Origin: an uncultured Spirochaetales bacterium
Lineage (GTDB): Bacteria > Spirochaetota > Spirochaetia > Sphaerochaetales > Sphaerochaetaceae
DNA length: 34,954 nucleotides
Direction of reading: 5' to 3'
NCBI GenBank assembly: GCA_949282255.1
Contig: CASDPA010000022.1
Coordinates: 1-34,954, forward strand
Shown here: positions 1 through 7,555 of the stretch, piece after piece
Numbering within the stretch: position 1 is the stretch's first letter
Layout: each line of letters begins with the position of its first letter
Notes under the pieces: model-generated
Database searches by the model: none
What the model saw: the letters and a program-made list of their open reading frames with translations, nothing else
Told to the model about the DNA's origin: nothing
Position numbers and translations under genes: made by a program

Positions 1-81
1 GCTAGCGGGGATAGCTCGTTGATACTGGCACCATCAGGTGTCTTGAGCGAGAAGAAGCTCCACCTTAAAATTGAAAATTAA
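1..81 (+). CDS. possible 3' end of an upstream gene
   Basis: Frame 1 is open from the window edge to a TAA at 79-81 (26 codons, ending in ...KLHLKIEN), while the other two forward frames stop early. It could be the C-terminus of a protein that begins outside the window. The fragment is too short to recognise. The left arm of a hairpin (58-68) lies within its last codons. A chance open frame of this length is quite possible. Confidence 0.35.
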   Translation, partial: ASGDSSLILAPSGVLSEKKLHLKIEN

Positions 82-88
82 GGTGGAG
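58..88 (+). other. perfect 11-bp stem-loop overlapping a stop codon
   Basis: The arms at 58-68 and 78-88 are exact reverse complements (CTCCACCTTAA / TTAAGGTGGAG) around a 9-nt A-rich loop. No run of T follows, so it is not a standard intrinsic terminator. It sits 15 nt before the ribosome binding site of the nitroreductase gene and could be an mRNA-stabilising or 5' leader structure. Confidence 0.55.
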
Positions 89-116
89 AGTAAGTCACTA
101 GATAGGAGGTTTTTTT

Positions 117-614
117 ATGGATGCATATGAAAGTTTGCTTTCAAGAAGAAGCATAAGAAAGTACAAGAAGGACGCAGTGCCTCATGAGTTCGTTGAGAAG
201 GTTGTGGATGCCGCGCGCCATGCTCCGAGCGGCATGAATACCCAGGCCTGGCATTTCGTGGTCGTGGAAGATACGGGCAAGATTTCTGAAATCGGCCGTT
301 TTATCCAGGATGGCGATGCCGATATATGCTATGGCGCACCGGTGTTCATTATGGTCAGCTATGATGAGAGGAGTCCGTATGCAAAGGAGGATTCGACATG
401 TGCCATGTGTGCCATGATGTATGCTGCCAATGCGTTGGGATTGGGGTCTGTATGGATCAACAGGATAAACAGAAGCGGAGAAAAGGCTTCAAGCATGCAG
501 AAGTTTGGTGTGCCGGAAGGCTACAGGGTGTATGGCTGCCTTGCACTGGGGTATGCGGATATGACGCCGGATAAGCGCATGCTGAAAAAGGATACGGTCA
601 CATATATCAAATAA
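117..614 (+). CDS. nitroreductase family protein
   Basis: This 165-residue protein has the layout of the short FMN-dependent nitroreductases: an N-terminal SRRSIRKYK motif (about residues 9-17) of the type that contacts FMN phosphate, the PSGMNTQAWHF segment (about 38-48), and GLGSVWIN (about 108-115). Members reduce nitro groups, quinones or enones with NAD(P)H; the substrate cannot be told from sequence. The start is fixed by AGGAGG at 104-109, 7 nt before the ATG. It ends at a hairpin terminator (660-690). It is a cytosolic, apparently monocistronic gene; the promoter is not evident and may lie upstream of the window or within the leader. Confidence 0.9.
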   Translation: MDAYESLLSRRSIRKYKKDAVPHEFVEKVVDAARHAPSGMNTQAWHFVVVEDTGKISEIGRFIQDGDADICYGAPVFIMVSYDERSPYAKEDSTCAMCAMMYAANALGLGSVWINRINRSGEKASSMQKFGVPEGYRVYGCLALGYADMTPDKRMLKKDTVTYIK

Positions 615-659
615 TATCCTGTAAATATGATTTTTACTTGAGTTTAAATAGAATTTTGG

Positions 660-690
660 GATTCAGGCTATCAAAGCCTGAATCTTTTTC
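660..690 (+). terminator. intrinsic terminator of the nitroreductase gene
   Basis: A 10-bp stem GATTCAGGCT / AGCCTGAATC (660-669 and 675-684) with a 5-nt loop is followed by TTTTTC. It lies inside the last codons of the convergent minus-strand gene ending at 671, so the same bases encode the C-terminus of that protein. Confidence 0.8.
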
Positions 691-1330
691 CTAGCTCCCT
701 CTTCATATCCCTTTTCCTTATTATCGCAAGGCTCAGAAAGCAGATTACCGCGCAAAGGAGGGGCAGCATACAGAGCCATTTTATTTTTGCCAGGGAGAAT
801 ACATATAACAGCGGGCTCAAAAGGCATATCAAAACCGATATGGTCATGTAGGAGAAGAATCGGGAATAGTTTCTCCTTCCTGCCATCGTCAGGATTGTGA
901 GGGTTATTGTAAGTGCGCAAGAGGCGGTCGGGATAACGTAACTGGTGCTCCAGCCCTTGAAATCCATCAGCACGTCGATGTAGGTGATTATCACCAAAAG
1001 GATGACCGAGGATGTGAACAGCTTGGCGCCGATGCTTGGCCTATGGCTGATCCAGAGGCTGCAGATCATCCATATGAGAAGTATTCCGATGGAAATCTCC
1101 ACAGCCCATGCATGGGAGGCCTTTTCCCAGGAAAAATAATTGATGAAGGCCATTATAAGAATTGCAGACAGGCTCAGGATCAGGAGGATCTTTTTTGCAA
1201 TGTGTTTTTTTATCCTGTACACAGGATATGCGTATGGCGTATTCCCGGGCTGCCCGAGTTGTGCTCCGCAGATGGGGCAGGTATGATCCGAGCCTATGCA
1301 ATCTATGCCGCAGTTTTTGCATGTTCTCAT
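671..1330 (-). CDS. zinc-ribbon plus six-helix membrane protein (DUF6320-like)
   Basis: A 219-residue protein when started at the ATG at 1330. That ATG overlaps the stop of the upstream acyltransferase gene as ATGA, which implies translational coupling; a longer open frame reaching 1540 would overlap that gene by more than 200 bp and is not preferred. The N-terminus is a zinc ribbon (C4xxC7 and C18xxC21), followed by about six hydrophobic segments. From memory, this architecture matches DUF6320-type proteins that neighbour condensation/alcohol acetyltransferase-like enzymes in Firmicutes. It probably works with that enzyme at the membrane, but the biochemical role is unknown. Its 3' end overlaps the opposing terminator. 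Confidence 0.75.
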   Translation of the reverse strand: MRTCKNCGIDCIGSDHTCPICGAQLGQPGNTPYAYPVYRIKKHIAKKILLILSLSAILIMAFINYFSWEKASHAWAVEISIGILLIWMICSLWISHRPSIGAKLFTSSVILLVIITYIDVLMDFKGWSTSYVIPTASCALTITLTILTMAGRRNYSRFFSYMTISVLICLLSPLLYVFSLAKIKWLCMLPLLCAVICFLSLAIIRKRDMKRELGKRFRL

Positions 1331-2628
1331 TTCTCGTCCCCCCATATGTTCGAATATACGGATACATCCGCTATTTTTGCAAGCTGCTTGCAGAAGCTGC
1401 GGATCAGGCGCGCATCCTCGATGTTTCGTGCAAAGGAGACTGTTAACACGTCCCCCATGCTTATCACCCCGATGTTTATGGGACTTTTGAGCGTGGGATA
1501 AAGCACTTCCTCGAAGCATAAGATGTTTTTCTGCATCCATAGGGGAATATCCACCATCCCGATATTGGATAGTGCGATGGTCTTCCTGTTTTCCCCGATG
1601 CTTTTGAAGCCTATCGGGATAAAGATGTCCTTGAGCTTTAGTGGGGTTATCCTGCTGAATATGTTTGTACTGATCGCCACATTCGATTTCTGAACTTTTT
1701 CCAGATGCACTTTTGTAAGATGGCTCTTAAGCTTGGCGTTGACCATCCCGGCCCCTTTGTCGAAATCCTCGAAGCTGTCGAAAGGTATGCTTATGTTCAC
1801 CACCCCGAAGAAGTTTCTGAGTGTCTTGGAGGGAAAGAACTTTCTGAGGTTGACCGGTACCTGGATCACAATCGGCTTCTTTCTTCTTGAAGGCCTCTTT
1901 TCATTCTCATCAATGGCGCAGGCCACATATGATGAAAGAAGTGCGGTGATTGTGATTCCTATGCGGGAGGCCTCTTTTTTCAACTCGGACACCCTGAGCT
2001 TGAAAACTGTCACGTTGTTTCCGAAATCGCTGAAATGGCGGCCTTTTATCAAATAGGCCTTATCTTCCGCCATGCGGTCCTTGCCTTTCTTTTCCAAGAA
2101 GTATTTTCTGAACGCATCCTCCTCTTCCTCGTTATCCGAGCTTTCAGGAAGAAGTATTTTGTTTTCAGGTCCGCCTTCTTCTCCAAGTTCTTTGAAATAA
2201 TGGAACAACAGGGTTTTGAGGAACTCGGAAAGGCCTGTGCCGTCGGTTATGACGTGGTATGCCTCGACGCTTATCCTGTGGTTGAAATAAAGAACCTTTA
2301 TCAGGTAGTTGTTGTTTTTCTCCCATTGCATGAGATGCGCAGGATACTCGTTTTCCTGCTGTACAAGAAGGGGCTTGTCGTTGTTCTCCAGATAATACCA
2401 GAAAAGCCCCCGTTTCAGGCGCTTTGTCATCATGGGATACCGTAATACGGTCTTATCCAGCGCCTTCTGCAGGGACTTTTCATCCACCGGGTCTGCAAGC
2501 ACCGCAGCAACCCGGTAGGTCGAGGAATTCCTTATGCTTGATGTGGATGCGAACATGTGCGCCGTGGTATCTAGAGTATCAAACATCAGCTGAAGTATAG
2601 CAGAACTTTCACCCTGTGTTAATTCCAT
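1327..2628 (-). CDS. condensation-domain/alcohol acetyltransferase-like acyltransferase
   Basis: This 433-residue protein carries the HxxxDG active-site motif of the condensation/WS-DGAT/alcohol acetyltransferase superfamily at H125-D129-G130 (AYHVITDGTG). Only one histidine of the usual HH pair is present (Y124-H125). These enzymes transfer an acyl group from CoA or a carrier protein to an alcohol or amine; the substrate here is unknown. The gene begins 15 nt after trpB and overlaps the next gene by ATGA, so all three probably share a transcript. The ATG at 2628 has no clear Shine-Dalgarno sequence; an internal ATG at 2586 is possible, since family-like sequence begins near residue 16. Confidence 0.78.
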   Translation of the reverse strand: MELTQGESSAILQLMFDTLDTTAHMFASTSSIRNSSTYRVAAVLADPVDEKSLQKALDKTVLRYPMMTKRLKRGLFWYYLENNDKPLLVQQENEYPAHLMQWEKNNNYLIKVLYFNHRISVEAYHVITDGTGLSEFLKTLLFHYFKELGEEGGPENKILLPESSDNEEEEDAFRKYFLEKKGKDRMAEDKAYLIKGRHFSDFGNNVTVFKLRVSELKKEASRIGITITALLSSYVACAIDENEKRPSRRKKPIVIQVPVNLRKFFPSKTLRNFFGVVNISIPFDSFEDFDKGAGMVNAKLKSHLTKVHLEKVQKSNVAISTNIFSRITPLKLKDIFIPIGFKSIGENRKTIALSNIGMVDIPLWMQKNILCFEEVLYPTLKSPINIGVISMGDVLTVSFARNIEDARLIRSFCKQLAKIADVSVYSNIWGDEK

Positions 2629-2643
2629 GGCGCGATGCGGCCT

Positions 2644-3936
2644 TCAGTTCTTTTCCCCTCCGATGTGGGACAAGAATTCGTCGTATCCATCCTTGAGCGT
2701 CTCTTCAGGCTCGTACTCCTCAAGAGGATAGTGCTCCATCACGAAATCTATATCCTTGTCTCCGCGTCCGGAGAGGTTTACGAGTATGTTCTTCCCTTTG
2801 CCCATCTGCTTTGCAAGCTTTACGGCATATGCCACCGCATGCGAGCTCTCAAGGGCTGGGATTATGCCTTCCATCCTTGAAAGGGCATAGAACGCCTCTA
2901 CAGCCTCCCGGTCGGTTGCAGTCTTGTAATCGACCCTCTTTATATCATGCAAGAAGCAGTGCTGCGGGCCGACTCCGGGATAATCCAGTCCGGATGCGAT
3001 AGAATACACAGGAAGCGATTCTCCCTTGTCATCTTGGAGCACATAGCACTTGAAGCCGTGTATCATGCCCTTTGTTCCCTTTGATATGCTTGCCGCATGT
3101 TTGCCGGTCTCCAGGCCTTTTCCTGCAGGCTCGACGCCGTAGATCTTTACATCCTTGTCATCGAGGAACGCCGAGAAAAGTCCCATCGCATTGCTGCCTC
3201 CACCCACGCAGGCCACAAGGGCATCAGGAAGACGTCCGGTGAGATTTTGCATCTGTTCTTTCGCCTCCACGCCGATTATGGACTGGAAGTCGCGCACCAT
3301 GCGCGGGAACGGATCGGGGCCGACCACGCTTCCGATGCAGTAGATCTGGTTTACAGGATCTTCAAGGTAGGCCTTGAAAGCCTCGTCTACGGCATCCTTG
3401 AGGGTTCTTGTTCCGGTTGTGACGCTAACGACCTTTGCCCCGAGCACTTTCATCCTCGCTACGTTCGGCGCTTCCTTTTTCACATCCACCTCTCCCATGT
3501 AGATGTCGCATTCAAGTCCGAGAAGGGCCGCTGCGGTAGCAAGGGCCACTCCATGCTGTCCCGCACCGGTTTCTGCGATGACCTTCTTCTTTCCCATCCT
3601 CTTTGCAAGCAGCACCTCTCCCAGGCAGTGGTTGATCTTGTGGGCTCCCGTATGGTTGAGATCTTCTCTCTTGAGATAGATCTCAGCCCCTCCTACAGCC
3701 TCGGAAAGCCTTTTTGCATGGTAGACCGGGCTTGGACGTCCCGTGTAGGTCTCATTGAGCTCTTTGAGCTCCTTTATGAAGGAAGGATCGTTTGCAATCT
3801 TGTCGTAGGCTTCCCCGACTTCCTTCATGACCCTGTGAAGCACTTCGGGCACGAACGCCCCGCCGTATTCTCCAAAGAATCCGTTCTTATCTGGAAGGTT
3901 TTCCGTATTTATCGTTTTTGTTACGAGGTTCTGCAT
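2644..3936 (-). CDS. trpB: tryptophan synthase beta chain (orphan TrpB)
   Basis: A 430-residue PLP enzyme that condenses indole with L-serine to give tryptophan. The PLP lysine is K100 in [14 protein letters not shown], the catalytic glutamate is E122 in AETGAGQHG, and the phosphate-binding loop GGGSNA is at 245-250; all point to the TrpB1 class. It is about 30 residues longer than usual, with an acidic C-terminal tail. No trpA or other trp gene is adjacent, so it may salvage free indole or partner a distant trpA. The start has AGGAG 7 nt upstream. A promoter and a palindrome lie at 3965-4000. Two downstream genes follow closely. Confidence 0.95.
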   Translation of the reverse strand: MQNLVTKTINTENLPDKNGFFGEYGGAFVPEVLHRVMKEVGEAYDKIANDPSFIKELKELNETYTGRPSPVYHAKRLSEAVGGAEIYLKREDLNHTGAHKINHCLGEVLLAKRMGKKKVIAETGAGQHGVALATAAALLGLECDIYMGEVDVKKEAPNVARMKVLGAKVVSVTTGTRTLKDAVDEAFKAYLEDPVNQIYCIGSVVGPDPFPRMVRDFQSIIGVEAKEQMQNLTGRLPDALVACVGGGSNAMGLFSAFLDDKDVKIYGVEPAGKGLETGKHAASISKGTKGMIHGFKCYVLQDDKGESLPVYSIASGLDYPGVGPQHCFLHDIKRVDYKTATDREAVEAFYALSRMEGIIPALESSHAVAYAVKLAKQMGKGKNILVNLSGRGDKDIDFVMEHYPLEEYEPEETLKDGYDEFLSHIGGEKN

Positions 3937-3964
3937 ATCTGTTTTCTCCTTATGTTTCCATTGA

Positions 3965-3980
3965 TAGTAACACGATACTA
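3965..3980. promoter_or_regulatory. candidate operator at the trpB promoter
   Basis: TAGTA and TACTA (3965-3969, 3976-3980) form a perfect inverted repeat around a 6-bp centre and cover the predicted -10 box of trpB. An operator overlapping -10 is a usual repressor position. It is not a clean match to the E. coli TrpR box. The motif AGTAACA also recurs 20 bp away at 3986-3992. Confidence 0.4.
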
Positions 3981-4000
3981 TTTAAAGTAACATATGTCAA
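3972..4000 (-). promoter_or_regulatory. trpB promoter
   Basis: On the minus strand TTGACA (3995-4000) and TATCGT (3972-3977) are 17 bp apart. This gives a 5' leader of about 30 nt ending in AGGAG before the ATG at 3936. Confidence 0.6.
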
Positions 4001-4029
4001 TACGTTTCAAAAAAACCATTAAGAAATTT

Positions 4030-4668
4030 TCAGCATTCCTCGAAACGCCTGTCGCTGATGCGAAACGAGTCCCTGCATTTCTGCTTCGCCCGCTTTCTTG
4101 TTTCCTCGTCCACCTTCTTAAAGTAGGGCAGGGCTTTGTCGGCAGAGAGGATGTAGAAATCGCAGAGGGCCCAGGCGATAGCCATTGAGATATAGTAATC
4201 GTCGTTTTTAACGGAGGTTATCAGAGTAAGCATCTCATCAAGATCGTTGAAACTCTTCTTATTCTGCATCATCCAGACGATTGCAAGGCGGCGGACGAAC
4301 ACCCTTTCATCCTCGAAGAGCTTCTTGAAATATGAATATGCCTCGCCCAGCTCCGCCTTCTTGAATTTGAGCGCGGCTGAAAACGAATCGACCTCGTCCC
4401 AGCTCTTTAAAAGCGGAAGCTGGGAGGATACAAGCTCGAGCTTCCCGTCAAGCGGGCATTTCTTCCTCGCAATGGCAAAGCCCCTTAGAAGCACATCCTC
4501 ATGATAACGGATCGGGAAATCAAGCTCGTCGATCTCTTTTGCCAAACTCCTCAAAATAGGAAGCTTCACGCCAAGGATCGGATAATCGGCATCCTTTACG
4601 ATCTTGTTCGAGAAGGATGAATACTCCTTGCTTATATAAGGAAGATAAAGCTTGTAAGTGTCGGTCAT
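4030..4668 (-). CDS. AlkD-like DNA alkylation repair protein
   Basis: A 212-residue, all-helical protein of the DNA alkylation repair (HEAT-like repeat) family. Seen are GVKLPILRSLAKE near residue 33, KSWDEVDSFSAAL near 88, FVRRLAIVWMMQ near 123, YYISMAIAWALCDFY near 153, and a basic C-terminus with KCRDSFRISDRR. Members flip or excise alkylated bases without a classical glycosylase fold. The ATG has no Shine-Dalgarno sequence and lies only 9 nt after a TATAAT box, so the mRNA is probably leaderless. The trpB promoter lies between this gene and trpB, so the two need not be co-transcribed. Confidence 0.85.
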   Translation of the reverse strand: MTDTYKLYLPYISKEYSSFSNKIVKDADYPILGVKLPILRSLAKEIDELDFPIRYHEDVLLRGFAIARKKCPLDGKLELVSSQLPLLKSWDEVDSFSAALKFKKAELGEAYSYFKKLFEDERVFVRRLAIVWMMQNKKSFNDLDEMLTLITSVKNDDYYISMAIAWALCDFYILSADKALPYFKKVDEETRKRAKQKCRDSFRISDRRFEEC

Positions 4669-4677
4669 GATATGGTG

Positions 4678-4706
4678 ATTATAATATCAGGATTCAGGTA
4701 TTTCAC
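4678..4706 (-). promoter_or_regulatory. alkD-like gene promoter, probably giving a leaderless mRNA
   Basis: On the minus strand TATAAT (4678-4683) is a perfect -10 box, with GTGAAA (4701-4706) 17 bp upstream as a 4/6 match to -35. Transcription would start about 3 nt before the ATG at 4668. Confidence 0.55.
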
Positions 4707-4718
4707 TATATATTTCTA

Positions 4719-4756
4719 TATTATTAAAGACAGCCTTCCATTAGAGAAAGGCTGTC
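4719..4756 (-). terminator. terminator of the lipoprotein operon
   Basis: A 9-bp stem GACAGCCTT / AAGGCTGTC (4729-4737 and 4748-4756) with a 10-nt loop; on the minus strand it is followed by TTTAATAAT. It lies about 30 bp past the stop codon of the 922-residue lipoprotein. Confidence 0.7.
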
Positions 4757-4786
4757 AAATGGTTTGCTCTCTTGATATCGAACCCA

Positions 4787-7555
4787 TCAATTGTTATTAA
4801 GCAGACGGATTATTGATTCGCTGTCATCAATTTTATACTCTGTGGTTTCATTGATGGTAGCATTCTCTCCGGAAGCATCTGGGCCCACAGGTTTTGTAAA
4901 ACTCAGGTAATAGGATCCTGATCTGTCTGACGTCCCAACATTGATATTCTCGTATCTGATGGTTGCTTTTCCTTGATTTCCAGGTAAGGTTGCCTCAATA
5001 GTTCCGTTACCGTCATATCCGATTGTATAGAGATGATTTTCATCAAGGTTGCTCCCTGATCCGCCTTCTATATTCAATTGGATGTTTGCCGTTGTATTTA
5101 AAACAGTTCCATCTTCAAGTTCGCAGTTTGAAATGCTTATATAGTTTTCGGATTGTGGATAGGAGGCGCTAATACTATTTGTCTTTCTTCTTATTGTTAT
5201 TCCGTCAACTGTGTAAGAATCTTCTGGAGAAGATCCTGCCCAGCCATTATTAATCCACCAGTCATGCTCGAAACTGGCATCTGCTTTAGAAATGACTTCC
5301 CCCAATTTCTGATTTACTTTGTTCAGCAGCTCTTCCCCTGTACTAAAGGAGGAAGTGTAGAAACTGAAATCTATTTCTACAGAATTGTTTTTGCTGTCAC
5401 TGATAGTGATGACCGTATCTCCTGCCTTATCGATGGTGACAATGCCGCCATCAGATATTCTTACAACATCATTTGAAGCCTCGAATGAGAGTTCCGTATC
5501 GGTTGCAAGGACTGAGATTCCGAATTTTCCGAGCTCTCCATCTGCAAGTGCAAGTCCGGTTTCTAGAATGCCAGTCGAAAGCCTGGTGCCGTTCTGATTG
5601 AGCCAGAAAGCTTTCAAACCGCTTATACTGAAGGTGATTGTATCAGAATACCATTTCCCGTCTTTTGCAACGCTGAGCATCAAGGTCTGGACAGTATCGT
5701 AGAAGTCAAGATCTTCATTGTTGATATCTATGGTTATTGACGTTTGGCCGTTGGCTTCTTCCTGCAATGCTGAGTTGATGTACCACTTGAAGTCTGCAGC
5801 TCCGATGGTATTGTCGAATTCCACTGTCACGGGGTTGCTGTTTGTGACCGTGATATAATTGCTTCCGCCAATGCTGAATGACACGTTGTCGAAAGTCGGC
5901 TCAAGGACAACAAACCCGACCGGTTTTATCTCGATTCCGTTGGATGCGCTGCCGAGATCGCTTGCATAATCCTCTCCTTCATTCGTTTTTGCTTTGACCG
6001 CATAGCAATATGTGGTGTCGGAGAGTATTGCCGAATCGGAATAGGATGTACCGGTAATGCCTGATTGTATAAGCTCGAAGTTCTCTGTGGTCTTTCTGTA
6101 AAGATCATAACTGTCGGCAAAAGGAATCTCGTTCCATGATACGATCGCCTCGCCATCCCCGGCTTCTGCCGATGCTGCAGGTGCAGCAAGCTTCACTTTG
6201 ACATCTTTTGCCGTAGTAGCGCTGCATTCTGCGTTGTCATTGCTCGTGACGGTGATTTTTGTAGATCCCGGTTTGTTTGCGGTGAAAGCCGCCTCCATCT
6301 GATCCTCGCTGCTTACAACCGTAAGCACATCAGGATTGGAAAGGGACCATGTTACGGATTTGTCGCTGGCTGCCCCGGGGCCGATTTCATAAGACAATGT
6401 GAAAGAGCTGCCATAGGTAAGCGTTTCATCAGGCAGATTGTCAGATATCAGCGAGATGGTCTTTACAGATATCTTTGTATGTATCGAATCAAAAAACTCG
6501 GTCATGCTGGAGGCTCTTCCATCTGTAAGGAAGGCCTGGGCGTTCAAAGTATAGGTTGTATCGTCTTCAAGACCTGTGAATATGCATGATGAAGCCATAT
6601 CGGTCTCATTGATGTCGATTTCTTTTGTGATCTGAGATTCCCCATCGCTTAATACAAGCGTCACCTTGCTTATCATTGTCGTATTGTATGTTTTCTTTGG
6701 ATTGGACCACGTGATTTTGATTGCATGCGGGTCACCTTCAACATTTGACCAGGAGACGTTTGAAATATTCCTGCCTATGTATGAAGGGACATTATCATCC
6801 GTTATCAGATAGAGGTCTTCGTCGTTTGAATCCGGCTTTGAAACCTGTCCTGCAGCTATCTGGAGAGTGTTTGAGAATTTCTTGTATGCAACGGCTATTC
6901 CATCCTTGTCCGTAATGGTGAACGCAATTGTCTGCCCGGTTGTGGCAGCCAGGCCCGAATAGGTGAGGGTGCACTCTGTTATGCCGTCTGAGACCTCGAT
7001 GGTTTTGAGCTCTCCGGCTTCTGTTGCCTCTCCGTCATCGCTTATGTAAAGGAGCTGGAAATTCAGCTCCCCTTTTTCAAGAGCATCGGCAAATGGAGTG
7101 TCACTGTTTGTTAGGCCGTCCCAATTGAAAGTCACCTCAAGGCTTCCTGTTCCGTCGGTGTATATGGCTTCCATCGGTACTATGATGCTGTTGTCCCCCG
7201 CCGGTTTGACAGTAAGGGTGGGAGTTGACGATGAGCTTACACAGGTCATCATTCCTTGGCAGTCCTCTTCTTCATATCCCTCCACCAGTACCGTGTACGT
7301 CCCCATCCTGACCTCTTCGATCTCTATTGTCCCGGAGGTCTGGTTGAATGTCTTTCCAACAGCTTCGCCTTCGCTCGGCGTCAGTGTGATCCTATAGCTC
7401 TGTGGCGCAGTGAAAGTGCTCGGCCTTATGGTCCTCGTGTTCGAAGAGCCCACATAGAGCCTTACCGTCCCGGTCGTTTCCGTGCTGGTGTTGCACGAAA
7501 AGAACAGAAGCAATGCAAGTAGTGAAAGAATTGCCGTCCATGCCTTTTTTCTCAT
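4787..7555 (-). CDS. large surface lipoprotein with fibronectin/Ig-like domains
   Basis: A 922-residue exported protein. The signal peptide ends in LLLFFSC (Cys21), a relaxed lipobox of spirochaete type. The mature part reads as a chain of beta-sandwich domains: FN3-like stretches (about 260-350 and 455-545), a Big2-like bacterial Ig domain between them (about 360-450, with VTWSLSNPDV and GSTKITVTS), further Ig-like repeats, and a Ser/Gly/Asn-rich C-terminus. No catalytic motif is visible. It is probably anchored on the cell surface or in the periplasm and may bind glycans or host material. Its ATG overlaps the stop of the upstream lipoprotein gene as ATGA, so the two are coupled and likely act together. 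Confidence 0.75.
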   Translation of the reverse strand: MRKKAWTAILSLLALLLFFSCNTSTETTGTVRLYVGSSNTRTIRPSTFTAPQSYRITLTPSEGEAVGKTFNQTSGTIEIEEVRMGTYTVLVEGYEEEDCQGMMTCVSSSSTPTLTVKPAGDNSIIVPMEAIYTDGTGSLEVTFNWDGLTNSDTPFADALEKGELNFQLLYISDDGEATEAGELKTIEVSDGITECTLTYSGLAATTGQTIAFTITDKDGIAVAYKKFSNTLQIAAGQVSKPDSNDEDLYLITDDNVPSYIGRNISNVSWSNVEGDPHAIKITWSNPKKTYNTTMISKVTLVLSDGESQITKEIDINETDMASSCIFTGLEDDTTYTLNAQAFLTDGRASSMTEFFDSIHTKISVKTISLISDNLPDETLTYGSSFTLSYEIGPGAASDKSVTWSLSNPDVLTVVSSEDQMEAAFTANKPGSTKITVTSNDNAECSATTAKDVKVKLAAPAASAEAGDGEAIVSWNEIPFADSYDLYRKTTENFELIQSGITGTSYSDSAILSDTTYCYAVKAKTNEGEDYASDLGSASNGIEIKPVGFVVLEPTFDNVSFSIGGSNYITVTNSNPVTVEFDNTIGAADFKWYINSALQEEANGQTSITIDINNEDLDFYDTVQTLMLSVAKDGKWYSDTITFSISGLKAFWLNQNGTRLSTGILETGLALADGELGKFGISVLATDTELSFEASNDVVRISDGGIVTIDKAGDTVITISDSKNNSVEIDFSFYTSSFSTGEELLNKVNQKLGEVISKADASFEHDWWINNGWAGSSPEDSYTVDGITIRRKTNSISASYPQSENYISISNCELEDGTVLNTTANIQLNIEGGSGSNLDENHLYTIGYDGNGTIEATLPGNQGKATIRYENINVGTSDRSGSYYLSFTKPVGPDASGENATINETTEYKIDDSESIIRLLNNN

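Noticed and set aside
1330-1540. N-terminal extension of the zinc-ribbon protein
   Set aside because: It would overlap the acyltransferase gene by over 200 bp; the ATG at 1330 with the ATGA overlap and the immediate zinc-ribbon start is the better choice.
3965-3980. TrpR box at trpB
   Set aside because: The symmetry and position fit an operator, but the bases do not match the known CTAG-centred TrpR site, so only an unspecified operator is claimed.
3097-3990. 297-codon plus-strand ORF opposite trpB
   Set aside because: It is a frame shadow of trpB, which has all catalytic motifs and a promoter on the other strand.
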